A DNA stretch of 49,711 bases from a virus, in the IMG/VR virus record IMGVR_UViG_3300025383_000035, positions 1-49,711 of that record; one strand, 5' to 3'. The notes beneath the pieces are model-generated. The model was not told the DNA's origin and ran no database searches. It saw nothing but the letters and a program-made list of their open reading frames with translations. This document shows positions 30,901-35,101 of the stretch, piece after piece. Each line of letters starts with the position of its first letter. The first letter of the stretch is position 1. A program made the translations under genes and the position numbers.

Positions 30901-32389
30901 CATAAGGGAACAATAGACCGGCTTGTATACTTTGGTAATTTGAACCAATAGCAAAGTCGTAACTTAAAGCAAATAAAATTCTGTGTAGATAATTTTGTAG
31001 TGCTGTGCCAGAGTTTGAATCGTAACTATATTCTAAAATCTGTTTTTGAATTTGAGCTACAGCATCTCTTACTTGAGATAATTCATTTGTAATTATATCA
31101 GCATTGTAACTATTGAATAGTATGCTTGCTTGGGTCATAGAATTGAATGTTGTATTCAATGCCAAGTCGTATGCAACACCATTGATGATATTGCTAATAA
31201 TTGATTCCCAACGTGTTTGATCAAATGTACTCTTGTTTACATACTTTTTATTAATGTAACTGATAGTTTCTTGTTGGATGAAAGAACGGTTATATTCCAA
31301 CAGACTAGCAGCATCTAGTACACCTTGGACAGCACTACTACCGGCAATCAAACCCACTAAGTGGCTTTGTGTTGCAGGAGCATTATAAACATACCCGTTG
31401 AATTGGTTAGCACCAATGGTATAAGATAATGTTTGACGATATGGACCAGGCTCTTGATTAGATAAAGATATTAAATTTTCAGCTTGTAGTGCAGCTTTGC
31501 CTACAGTAGCATAAGCATATTGCCATGCACGGCCTTCACGTCCTGCTGGAGTATGAGTTTGTAAGTCATCGCCTTTGGTTGTAACATATAAGTTTACACC
31601 GCTGTAGTAAGTGCTATTATCAACATAGTATTTTGTTGCAGCTTGTAAATCTTCCGGATCGTTTACTATTCCTTCTCCTGCTAGTGGAGATGGATGATCG
31701 CTTAGATTCAAAGCACCAGTCATTGTGTCACCGCCGCGGTATACTACATCTTTACGTTGCATTGCTTCAGTGCTTAGGTAGTTACCAGTTAATGTTGGAT
31801 CGTAGCCTGTTACACCTACTTGTGGGGTTAATGGCTGTGTACGTACATTTAATGCACTGGTAATTTGTCCTTTGCTAACTTTTAAATAGTTAGCATCAGC
31901 ATATCCTTTAGTTACTGCTAGACTTGCAAGAGTTGTAGTAATGTTGTTAGTTTTATTGTAATTATTGTTGTTAAACGCCTGTACCAGTGCTTCACTAGGA
32001 TCTGCTAAATTTACAACAGAATATGCACCTTGAGCATTTAAATTTCCACCCAATGTTGGATTCTGATCTGTACTAAGACTAGATGTTGGTGGATGAATTA
32101 TAAGTTTGGTATTATCACTAGTTGCGTCAATACTGAATTGTATAGCAGGTGCACCAACAACAATATCTCTTGCTGTAAGACCTCCGCCCGTAGTAGCTGC
32201 CATGATAATTTGATTGGCTTTGTAGCTAGCTGGAGCATCAGCTAAGTTAGTAAAACGAATAGTTCCACCGCCACCAAAAATAGCGTATAATTCGCTAAAG
32301 TTATCGTTTACTTTTTGGAACGACGTACGAATACTGTCGCCTGTACCGTCATTACCTTGTACGCCAATGTCAATTTTCTTTTGTGCCAT
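15944..32389 (-). CDS. Giant tail-fibre/adhesin protein, 5,481 aa, with C-terminal S74 chaperone
   Basis: One uninterrupted frame of 16.4 kb, a third of the window. Order of parts: residues 1-40, docking-like motif (KIDIGVQGNDGTGDSIRTSF, then QKVNDNFSELYAIFG); about 330-1200, four helical units of the RDI...YDLLYGGNSQ type, with a fifth near 2100; about 1350-1430, a beta-helix-like segment (VTIRVEAGIYYEDYPIRLAQ, NVTVKGDDF); about 1450-3800, long Ser/Thr/Gly/Ile-rich arrays of roughly 60-residue units (G-x-T-L-T-V...G-x-x-I-x-G-M-x-I-x-G-x-G); about 3830-3915, a unique conserved block (CFYVTTDENGIFRVGKFFTV); then fibre shaft; about 5360-5481, an S74 domain (ITAYYSDDRLKTRIGGIENA) with Ser-Asp near 5381. 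Likely a trimeric distal fibre or adhesin; receptor unknown. It starts 5 nt after the Fe-S carrier gene and shares its late promoter. Confidence 0.9.
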   Translation of the reverse strand: MAQKKIDIGVQGNDGTGDSIRTSFQKVNDNFSELYAIFGGGGTIRFTNLADAPASYKANQIIMAATTGGGLTARDIVVGAPAIQFSIDATSDNTKLIIHPPTSSLSTDQNPTLGGNLNAQGAYSVVNLADPSEALVQAFNNNNYNKTNNITTTLASLAVTKGYADANYLKVSKGQITSALNVRTQPLTPQVGVTGYDPTLTGNYLSTEAMQRKDVVYRGGDTMTGALNLSDHPSPLAGEGIVNDPEDLQAATKYYVDNSTYYSGVNLYVTTKGDDLQTHTPAGREGRAWQYAYATVGKAALQAENLISLSNQEPGPYRQTLSYTIGANQFNGYVYNAPATQSHLVGLIAGSSAVQGVLDAASLLEYNRSFIQQETISYINKKYVNKSTFDQTRWESIISNIINGVAYDLALNTTFNSMTQASILFNSYNADIITNELSQVRDAVAQIQKQILEYSYDSNSGTALQNYLHRILFALSYDFAIGSNYQSIQAGLLFPYANNSVNPNAVPDFSANEIVSLLDTSSITITNAIGNGTTATITFDEQLTVPFQVNEQILITGVSTSGYNSSSSLLGYWTVLSCDTTYITFACTTQVAGTGGSIVRNNLINNLIASVGVASITTSLQSLAETIVKIILTGQTPTPSFPATSSSLSGSFSAANLLVNNIPFIQAEISGFLTSKYSNVGYDKSLSRRDIQAIVWSLVYDLMYGGNSQSTYAANRYWYGGVQSPHLASNAQQSACIDAIDYIGVLAQNIITNSTPNVLYQTTVFQYTNETYAGGSVASSSISGNIALIASILSGSGVVAENSTTGLYGTAPTIPGSAGVITYDKFNLVIHNPTTNGPIPTIILTSVGYIKAINGLISNSLLGTVNDGPTVNTISAKFNVIQNLLRYGVNNSVQPRGLPYYTNSGSDFANQAKAAIFANVSFLQANINSFIVNTNSGIVFDQTASARDISAILEAVCYDLLYGGNSATVQAALQYYANGTLQLAAGRNTSPSGSCYTAISELREEVVQILKNQYVAVQSGNTIIQTTPQPVAWGLAYNAENQIRGSFSLILDVLANYTNSTSTTVSTLANNYVITYPTSALGNSQGTSSSQSLLLINSDTTKGPLGAWNIITGANSSITSYVYNYLETTYTGGLTYNEATCLRDIGLMIDAVVIDILTGTSSVPANYQTVQAGKSYYRNASALKAITGDQLAPTTQAISFIQSLAAQVLNQTQELRFQSLVTQNAYHGATFSIDGTKATTANSDFAGAVAQVNGSFTTILQIIEKGLSAAPTAVQGSGYYGIRVYNGGVGSVDQGQAADNHIIPGKILIGNTSKATAVILSYSPGGSTIYDTLNVNMLTPGFFVPGETLDYAESVGIQQVTIRVEAGIYYEDYPIRLAQNVTVKGDDFRRTIIRPIDRPSKSPWVSLFFYRDGIFDGMQIGPIDYSTDFGVGYNSAITLSASTGTITATLATGQVPASWIGLVLTQDTYKITQGTVFNLNLNQYCSINFVSSTGTALSSNSVPYKTGDNIVIEGMSPTNYNGTFTVATCTVGASTTTGSISGTTFSVGSGTVIGAFAIGQTLSGGSISAGTIIVAAGPTSNTWIVNNSQTQNSTTVTATGVGTVTFINNQAVGTATSYGQIATGKAVIDSVSGNVMNCTVVYPFSNIGPFAYGVWHLYTTSNYGRHYLTNPLDINSVPKNNKQIDVFLCNDATRISNISAQGHGGFMMVLDPEGQIKSKSPYGQESGCFTGSTNKKNFAGGQLIDGMTGRLYGTVVNIDAYPPNASATQCTISGNTLTVGGTIKGVFVLGMTISGSGIVNNPYIQSQISGTTGGTGTYQISSIQTVSSPETVIGSNGSANTLITVQGTVNSGLDVRPPQVPCSFYLQGYRYQIDEVYDYNGNATIGTVTYTNANSDGAVGTFTMTVTSTIGITAGMYISGTGIPTNASPAVFISSISGNTITLSNTNFVNGVAWTGLTAQASGTYTIGAPQTRLILDTSTPFATATSYSQISSYFNNIFDAVTYDAALGTTSQTIRTGLVYIQPENIVNGLTQVLLNIGINYINNRIAAITSPSAIGSNYKTAVTNNLALIYGIINNGITALPKPSNINYPAPLSSATTDQQNAVALLKANRTFIQQEVAAWLSALPQFSLQTTTGYSPLTTQQDLGYIVDAVIYDTLYGGNSQINQLATQYFWWTDGVYYYNSLTGKTVQNPDISRNTVLNVYYTAFEYLESVMENVIQGITTGTITINGSTTTYPSAGNGVIQNTTLKIGASYPNGSSFPVTNIETLVNWLSTYWTASKATRDTWASTQTITKPTISSSTSSYNADFSSITSNRSTILNTTIPNYLISGNVPINIEMGGNKSMLANDFTQVCDLGYGIVATNAGLTEQVSTFTYYNHVGYYSLNGGQIRSVAGSNGYGDYGLRASGADSTELPNAVNLVHDLIQTARVYKQGQYASEMGTPGTTIYTKIYIIGYEYIPYAQSYIDIDHSVEGGGIVTYQVNGISHTSVTIGQNVLQLTITSSTGLAFALRDGQLVTLRTNTYVEFTNITNVKPVRPSTALQYSANLSSIYRVLSYNLNQATGEAMSTPTNAILQTANGFAYYTFVPDTTNIVSADPTYSIATASVSSFASNTLSLTGITGTISIGQVVGNTISSALDITNGQATGYIYPAGLTVTYVSGGTVVLSGAITIATGKLSFGTVTQGANPGDNNIAVGVLTDQSTINQINTGNYSLAWNGRTHQVLSYQPPLYSASSTYSAFDSGTLTLTVNNVTGNILPGQLITGTGWTGQYVTAVQSIGVVPGGSTLQAILTISATVSGIVAGASIQFGFNINGYLQLALTPIYNNASIGIGLNGLEYLGSSLEPGSTQSELVTFKIPYSSAGTLPPVDSTINVAGYSVTTKITGYISGTTLTVSSVANTGNEQTLFAGMILTATSGGTILSGTTIVSNISGTGAGSTWTVSQSQTVASSGSPASITATNLSYDAKVQVTNVVNTTNITTNDVSKLVVGMVVSLVQTTGYVLSVSSNSITLTIPTNSDGSNQAPLYVGQQITFNTSSATTFGGISTSTAVTTNGITTYQSTYFVTYVSSNIIKVSVNPTLTPLISGTASGGYVSITGSISGNVLTVTVGSGIVAGMLIFSSLGGVTAGTYIQAFGTNGTSGTGGLGTYSLSVTQSSNVTSGTLSLSSMSFTTGGGNVPSGTIVQSVNTLTNSFVVSPACWIPNGATVSCIEYAYVTKVIVTNKGSGYTTAPVLTFSGGGASSQAIATVSIDPTTGSINNTVTIVSQGYGYTSAPTIALSSLTGSVTQTISGTNLITINSTAGLSSGASIIFNGIAGSFANTVYSITLNGSIAAGTGSYSGFGVATITGTTGTVYNNMTLSSGTSIATGTTIVNQISGVSGNLQATTTVASGGTSGTNTFVVTSATGIAAGLLVVGTGVPVGTYVKSNYTSGTTVTLVNINGNAANFTTNATGSYSFYTPNNAGTYLVSVSQAVSTITGIIGTVGGLSSTQTYTINQVIGATQISVFIYGSTTSPILGNSIVFTNNSLGFSVPGNAVLTAQISQFANPSVTTTGGTSTVQLTALYANGPGVFGTMTQTAILNNAVTVSSVNGITVGQQIIFTGTAFGNIVAGTTYYVASILSTTSPYTITISQSSTLSPVVVPSTTTTSSGSMQFYCPNFIDQPTTTVSSYGTKALSNGQFNVTLNLSGNITVTNGKYYNVSGNNNNLYNGIWACASSGSNSTNLIILTYPYDPGAWDSSLTTTVGILQAYASGSAIGISKGLSTSLSTTLFAGYSANTGAQITQRISLTRATGHDFAFIGTGGYNTSNYPNQIYGNPAIAADNTKQILEEGVGRCFYVTTDENGIFRVGKFFTVDQGTGTVSISQNVAFTNVSGLQFQRGVLVTDFSSDSKMTENASDIVPVQSAIRSFIDYRLGLAYGGDPVPNYNLIGPGYMALNGALAMTGQMNLGGNGIINMNMPVNVSPTNATNKGYVDTQDTNQNSIFKLQDSTLPYSTGTARIGDWTGGVSLAFTPKITATVNNPPTIGMYIYGGGTRTIGQVTTYAFDGTQQITAVTLTTTSGGELIANITLSQVPNFTPIGVVVFTSIVTGSQLVYDAPSSTWKAAILSVPSSGPIATTGVSTNNGVATFTFASQATQPFQAGQTIVISGTTNNSVSTQSYNGIWTVLATPAPTTTSVSIATSSTGAITTQGTIIGNTTGLTYNSASGTITTSINSGSIVDSMVGATAAIQQSKLLMQNAVTSANAPSGLQSVVQAASGLASFNSAVFTANNGWIDLKTATSNATGIQLGKITYIPAGTILYNNTGAAASPSAITPANLVADGNAISNSSFAGSVGVMTVTANANTTSPGGVTNTGGGNSYDVVQVSQANAVATGTGGLNQHQPNSFIKSGSDGSVDVGILQVQGTPIITATPSNPTAQLTFGFPSAASVNTASFTGGISSGTSGGNLVISSAITGIIAIGMALTGTGVTAGTVIIGGSGNSWTVFPSQTVANGTIFTATLSPSGVPGFMVVGLNASNAVVTTFLGQTFAPIHQASTFEGIGGQTISASYNGGWTISGSTQLSSNSSFTVGNSSGGSATTLYGTLNTYNSITLNGGAGKLFTITNGSGTPVTQFSVDSNTGNTSVTGSFFVNTNKFSVDSTTGNTTIAGNLVVQGTTITVNSETVNNNETITGTLAVSSTTDAADTGSGAMTVAGGVGIAKKLYVGSNLSVTGTGTLSVNSGSTSLGGTLSVTGDTSITSTNSTALTVTGGATFNSNVTLAGSTTAATEYFKVTAGPAGATTFAIDSAQGNTTIGTSGTLTLAAIAANGAGTPATGTITGAWSTSTNSSLNLATNNSTLFVKTINATNSGTSGSITGLWTFNNATTFSDSVTLIGSTTANAKFFKITDGTTQHFYIDSSTGSITSTGNITLTGTSNTITLSGTNARVVSNVTGSVYAVDGTTLLLDATNKALTNTTLSAGLITSGTLSADRGGTGASGAQAGIKALLNGLPTTPATGYFLASNGSDSYFWASPTSISQTNVGTRITTTRKTWKVGINGVTAGQTSFTDVPSYATGQGNLRVYLNGVRQDDGNNDYSEVSSTSFTLGVGLQSGDVLFAEIDANYSYVVNANNVVFSSINGVSNTDVQGAIATLQGNKMPYTGGQFTGDVSTAGAVNITLGAGTASKAPLKFTDGTLISSPISGTIEYNSGYLYYTDNANTPVRQTVASQSWVNTTLSTFSSGGSLDAGTLKTGTIPSTTLGNSTVYVGTTGIALNRTSANLGLTGITSIAMPGSTSGTITLQPTASAGTTTITFPATTGTVAMSGDTFYIGSTQIANNRGNGSIALTGITSIDGKAGTASTADTANALNTSNAYRVNALGVNVDPSSFTTGEIRASNNITAYYSDDRLKTRIGGIENALDKLCSLEGFYYEANETAQALGYEVKKEVGLSAQSVQKVLPEIVAPAPIDDKYLTIRYERIAPLVVEAIKELRKEISDIKKHLGL
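25900..31340 (-). repeat. Five diverged helical repeats inside the giant fibre protein
   Basis: Protein-level repeat within the 5,481-aa gene. Each copy has (N)xxFIQxEI...Y, then an RDI- or DLGYI-type segment, then AVxYDLLYGGNS followed by YY. Approximate residues: 355-410 (EYNRSFIQQETISYINKKYV), 660-710 (RRDIQAIVWSLVYDLMYGGN), 920-970 (ARDISAILEAVCYDLLYGGN), 1125-1165 (LRDIGLMIDAVVIDILTG) and 2100-2165 (QDLGYIVDAVIYDTLYGGN). Copies are too diverged to be DNA repeats, so they are an old domain duplication and not a recent tandem array. Confidence 0.7.
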
Positions 32390-32394
32390 TTGTA

Positions 32395-32718
32395 TTAAAC
32401 TCCAAAGCTACTACCGCAGCCGCATGTTGTTGTTGCATTAGGATTCTTTATGCTAAAACTACTACCCATTAAATCTTCTTTATAATCTATTTCTGCACCT
32501 GTGAGGTATGTCATACTCATACTGTCCACGAGTACTTTAAATTCGTCTATAGGGATTTCAAAATCGTCTTCGTTCTTTATCTCGTCGAACGTGAACCCAT
32601 AACTAAAACCGCTACAGCCGCCGCCTTGTACAAATGTACGTAGTGATAGCTGAGGATTTCCTTCTTCATATAACAAATCTTTGATCTTGGTTTTTGCTGA
32701 TTCTGTAATTGTAATCAC
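32395..32718 (-). CDS. A-type iron-sulfur cluster carrier (IscA/ErpA family)
   Basis: 107 aa, full length for the family. All three cluster-ligand cysteines are present: Cys35 in [12 protein letters not shown] and Cys99/Cys101 in [27 protein letters not shown] is the usual family start. A-type carriers hand [2Fe-2S] or [4Fe-4S] clusters to target enzymes. A target in this phage (for example a radical-SAM queuosine-pathway enzyme or a ribonucleotide reductase activase) is not in the window. It is the first gene of the operon with the giant fibre protein, 5 nt apart, behind a TAAATA box. Confidence 0.93.
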   Translation of the reverse strand: MITITESAKTKIKDLLYEEGNPQLSLRTFVQGGGCSGFSYGFTFDEIKNEDDFEIPIDEFKVLVDSMSMTYLTGAEIDYKEDLMGSSFSIKNPNATTTCGCGSSFGV

Positions 32719-32737
32719 ACTTTTCCCCTGTATATGA

Positions 32738-32743
32738 TATTTA
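32738..32743 (-). promoter_or_regulatory. Late-promoter-like TAAATA box for the Fe-S carrier and giant fibre
   Basis: The minus strand reads TGATAAATATCATATAC, 20 nt upstream of the ATG at 32718. It is the only candidate promoter for the 16-kb fibre gene. Confidence 0.55.
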
Positions 32744-32776
32744 TCAAAAGCATTTTATAACCTTAATGTAAACACG

Positions 32777-32782
32777 TAAATA
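32777..32782 (+). promoter_or_regulatory. TAAATA box very close to a rightward start codon
   Basis: CGTAAATACACTTATG: the box ends 5 nt before the ATG at 32788. Either the mRNA is almost leaderless or translation starts at the in-frame GTG at 32809, which has AGGA upstream. Confidence 0.4.
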
Positions 32783-32787
32783 CACTT

Positions 32788-33075
32788 ATGTACTTAGGAA
32801 CAGAATTCGTGCAAACACAATATGTGCGTACCAGCAAACGTGGTAAGCACCATACCTACAGCCGTAATAAGACTGTGGTGCTGTTTCGATGCGATGCTTG
32901 TCAAGGGGTGTTCAAACGGGATAAGGGGAAGATGGATCCCAATCGCCTAAACAACAATTACTATCATGTGTGTGGTAATTGTGACGCTAAAAAGTTTGCC
33001 CAAGAAAAGGGCGTTGAAAGCCGTAGAGTTTGGGATATGCCAGTGAGTAGTCTTAAGACACTCGACCAATTCTAG
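32788..33075 (+). CDS. Small zinc-ribbon protein, 95 aa
   Basis: Two CxxC pairs are visible: CDAC (in LFRCDACQGVFKRDKGK) and CGNC (in YYHVCGNCDAKKF), about 27 residues apart, the layout of a zinc ribbon. The N-terminus is basic (RTSKRGKHHTYSRNK), consistent with nucleic-acid binding. The exact function is unknown. The start is uncertain. The ATG at 32788 has no ribosome site and lies 5 nt from a TAAATA box. A GTG at 32809 has AGGA upstream and would remove 7 residues. The gene converges on, and overlaps by 23 nt, the superoxide dismutase gene. Confidence 0.8.
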   Translation: MYLGTEFVQTQYVRTSKRGKHHTYSRNKTVVLFRCDACQGVFKRDKGKMDPNRLNNNYYHVCGNCDAKKFAQEKGVESRRVWDMPVSSLKTLDQF

Positions 33076-33613
33076 AACCAATGAGGTTCCAATTGATAAT
33101 ACGCCATTGATTGCGTAAGTAGCCTTTTTTATCGGCAAGGTAATCGAATTGAAATGCGTGTTCCCACCAGTCCACCAGCAATATGATATCCATACGAATC
33201 TCATGATTTTTGATAGTTTTGATTGAACCATCACGGGCTAAGTAAACCCAACCTGAACCTTGTATTTTCATTGCTTCTTTTTCAAAAGCATCTTTAAAAC
33301 GATCAAATGTTTGAAAGTGTTTGTTGATAAAGTTTTCAGCAATGTGTTCAGGATTGTTAGAACTCATGGGTTTCTGATACTGTCTGAACAATATATCGTG
33401 CAAAAACGCACCTGCTTCATTAAAGTCGGCATCGCCCTCGCCATTGTTAAATCTTGTAACATAGGCTTTATATAACTTACCATAATGGTAATCTATAGTA
33501 TCTTCGCTAATGCTGGGTTCCAAATCGTCCCTTGCATAGGGCAACGGAAATTGTTCTAAAGTTTTAGGCGTCTTACCCTCGTTTAGCGTGATATGCTTAA
33601 TAAAGTTGTACAT
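33053..33613 (-). CDS. Fe/Mn superoxide dismutase
   Basis: 186 aa. It aligns by eye along the whole Fe/Mn-SOD fold: LPYARDDLEPSISEDTIDYH at the N-terminus, then GAFLHDILF, GSGWVYLARDG, and DWWEHAFQFDYLADKKGYLR near the end. All four metal ligands are present: His43, His72, Asp148, His152. His137 (in KNHE) sits where the outer-sphere Gln/His of the family lies, as in SODs that use His there. In the first helix the usual KHH is KLY (Leu47, Tyr48), so a second-shell His is missing. It would convert superoxide to peroxide in the infected cell. There is no signal peptide. The start lacks a ribosome site and lies 5 nt from a TAAATA box. Confidence 0.9.
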   Translation of the reverse strand: MYNFIKHITLNEGKTPKTLEQFPLPYARDDLEPSISEDTIDYHYGKLYKAYVTRFNNGEGDADFNEAGAFLHDILFRQYQKPMSSNNPEHIAENFINKHFQTFDRFKDAFEKEAMKIQGSGWVYLARDGSIKTIKNHEIRMDIILLVDWWEHAFQFDYLADKKGYLRNQWRIINWNLIGSRIGRVS

Positions 33614-33618
33614 AATGA

Positions 33619-33624
33619 TATTTA
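33619..33624 (-). promoter_or_regulatory. TAAATA box next to the superoxide dismutase start
   Basis: The minus strand reads GAATAAATATCATTATG: the box ends 5 nt before the ATG at 33613, leaving no room for a ribosome site. It lies back to back with the rightward box at 33629-33634. Confidence 0.4.
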
Positions 33625-33628
33625 TTCA

Positions 33629-33634
33629 TAAATA
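33629..33634 (+). promoter_or_regulatory. Late-promoter-like TAAATA box for the basic protein
   Basis: CATAAATACTCTACAGGAG, with the ATG at 33653. This is the same spacing as the leftward late genes, with an AGGAG ribosome site between box and start. Confidence 0.5.
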
Positions 33635-33652
33635 CTCTACAGGAGAAATACT

Positions 33653-33889
33653 ATGAAAGAACTACTAAAAAAATGGTTTGCGTTAAAACCTAAAACTGTA
33701 GAAGCCCAAGCGCCTTACAAGGTAGAAACACCAGTAACACCAGTTGCTGACGATGTTACTCGTGCAATGTTGGAATCTATTCCAGCACCAGTGCCAGCTA
33801 AAGGACCTAAGGTTAAAAAAGCGCCAGCGGCTAAGAAAGCACCAGCTGTTAAAAAGCCACGTGCTCCTAAGAAGCCTAAAGCAGAGTAA
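33653..33889 (+). CDS. Small basic Lys/Ala/Pro-rich protein, 78 aa
   Basis: Residues 1-45 are mixed (MKELLKKWFALKPKTVEAQA). Residues 46-78 are a histone-H1-like tail (PAKGPKVKKAPAAKKAPAVK, then KPRAPKKPKAE) of repeated KKAP units. Such tails bind DNA or RNA non-specifically. Possible roles are DNA condensation, packaging or internal head protein (inference). An AGGAG site and a TAAATA box precede it, so late expression is likely. It converges on and overlaps the last 14 nt of the UV-endonuclease gene. Confidence 0.8.
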   Translation: MKELLKKWFALKPKTVEAQAPYKVETPVTPVADDVTRAMLESIPAPVPAKGPKVKKAPAAKKAPAVKKPRAPKKPKAE

Positions 33890-34901
33890 GTATTTTAGCT
33901 TGCTCGTAAAGAGCAAAGCTGGCAAGATTCTTGCCTTTACTCTCCGCCATGATATCGTGTGAGTTTAGAAAGCTCAGTGCCCATTCATTCGTAGCTGTAT
34001 TCCAGTAAAAGTCTGAATGTGCTCTGAGCTTTTGCTTTTTGTAACCCTCGGCCAATAACAGTTCGTAATCGGGCGGAACATCCGTGGAATGATTGATTAG
34101 ATAATCTTCTCGAGATATGCTATAGTGCATAGTAGGGCGAAGACCCCGCCAAGAGTCCACAACTCGCTTGACGCGGTCGTCTCCAGGTTGTATGTGCTCT
34201 CCCTCACGTATCCAATGATGATGTATATCAAGGACGATAGGAATAGTATCTGTAAGAGTGAGACAGTCATTTAACCCCCATGAGTTTTCTTCGTTTTCGA
34301 TTGTAATACAATTACGTGCCTCCGGACTTAATCTGTTGTAGGCATTTCTAATGCCTTGGGGACCTTGTTTGCCCGAGATGTGGACATTGATCTTGAAGTC
34401 TTGGAACTTTTGTCCGTAGCCCATGTATCTGGCCATGTCTGTGTGATACTCGAATTCTGCGATCGAACGTTCGACAATGCCTGGGTTATCACTTGCCAGA
34501 ACTGTAAACTGCCCAGGATGCATGCTAAGCCGAATATTGCTGTTGCGAGCAATATCGCCCACTCTCTTAAAATGGGTTTCTGCGTATGATATAATATCAG
34601 GTTGACGCCAATAATCAGCAAAGTCAGCGTGAGTATAAGCAGGGAGAATGTCACTGCTAATCCGAACCATCCTAAGAGGAGCATCAAGTTGGCTGACACG
34701 TTCAACCAATTTCCTTGTTGCTTCGATATTGCCTACCATTAGGTCCCATAGTTTCTGCTCCGCTACATCTCTCGATTGTCTGTTTAACCAAGAGATAGTA
34801 GTTGTGCCTGTGTTGTATTGTTTAGCATCGTCTTTTAGACCAATACCGTTAACCTGATGAGGATGGTCAATCCATTTACATGCGAAGCCTATTCGTTTCA
34901 T
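33876..34901 (-). CDS. uvsE: UV-damage endonuclease (UvsE/UvdE)
   Basis: 341 aa from the ATG at 34901; the family starts like this (MKRIGFACKWIDHPHQVNGI). TIM-barrel metalloenzyme that nicks DNA 5' of UV photoproducts. Metal-ligand segments are present in family order: LSMHPGQFTVLAS, INVHISGK, ITIENEENSWG, VLDIHHHWI, MHYSISRED and RAHSDFYWN. The ATG overlaps the stop of a small membrane-protein ORF (TAATG). Typical length. It gives the phage excision repair independent of the host UvrABC system. Confidence 0.93.
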   Translation of the reverse strand: MKRIGFACKWIDHPHQVNGIGLKDDAKQYNTGTTTISWLNRQSRDVAEQKLWDLMVGNIEATRKLVERVSQLDAPLRMVRISSDILPAYTHADFADYWRQPDIISYAETHFKRVGDIARNSNIRLSMHPGQFTVLASDNPGIVERSIAEFEYHTDMARYMGYGQKFQDFKINVHISGKQGPQGIRNAYNRLSPEARNCITIENEENSWGLNDCLTLTDTIPIVLDIHHHWIREGEHIQPGDDRVKRVVDSWRGLRPTMHYSISREDYLINHSTDVPPDYELLLAEGYKKQKLRAHSDFYWNTATNEWALSFLNSHDIMAESKGKNLASFALYEQAKILTLL

Positions 34902-35101
34902 TACCAATGCCTTATGACGCCTGCGATTATAAAAAAATTTGTGATAATGTATATTAACACAATTACAGTACGAATGCAAGCAATTCGGTCTGATTCTTCA
35001 TCCGTTTTGCCCGTTTTCTCTCCTAATGCTTTGGCCCAAAGGCGCCAAAAATAATTAGCCTTCGTACGTAGCCGAATTAGCACCGTGTTCAAATACTTCA
35101 A
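34901..35101 (-). CDS. Small membrane protein between queD and uvsE, up to 66 aa
   Basis: A charged helix (NYFWRLWAKALGEKTGKTDE) is followed by ESDRIACIRTVIVLIYIITN and a TM segment ending FFIIAGVIRHW. The reading frame ends in TAATG, coupling it to uvsE. The start is unclear: the frame opens with TTG at 35101, overlapping the end of queD by 47 nt. An internal GTG is possible, and no ATG is present. The polar helix plus C-terminal TM layout looks like a genuine phage protein and not noise. Function unknown. Confidence 0.55.
   Translation of the reverse strand: MKYLNTVLIRLRTKANYFWRLWAKALGEKTGKTDEESDRIACIRTVIVLIYIITNFFIIAGVIRHW

Noticed and set aside
15944-32389. CRISPR array or DNA tandem repeats in the fibre block
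   Set aside because: The repetition follows protein units within an open frame, with variable spacing and no identical direct repeats of CRISPR type.
34328-34705. A hydrophobic 125-codon leftward frame inside uvsE
   Set aside because: It lies in another frame of a gene whose metal-ligand motifs are all in the main frame.
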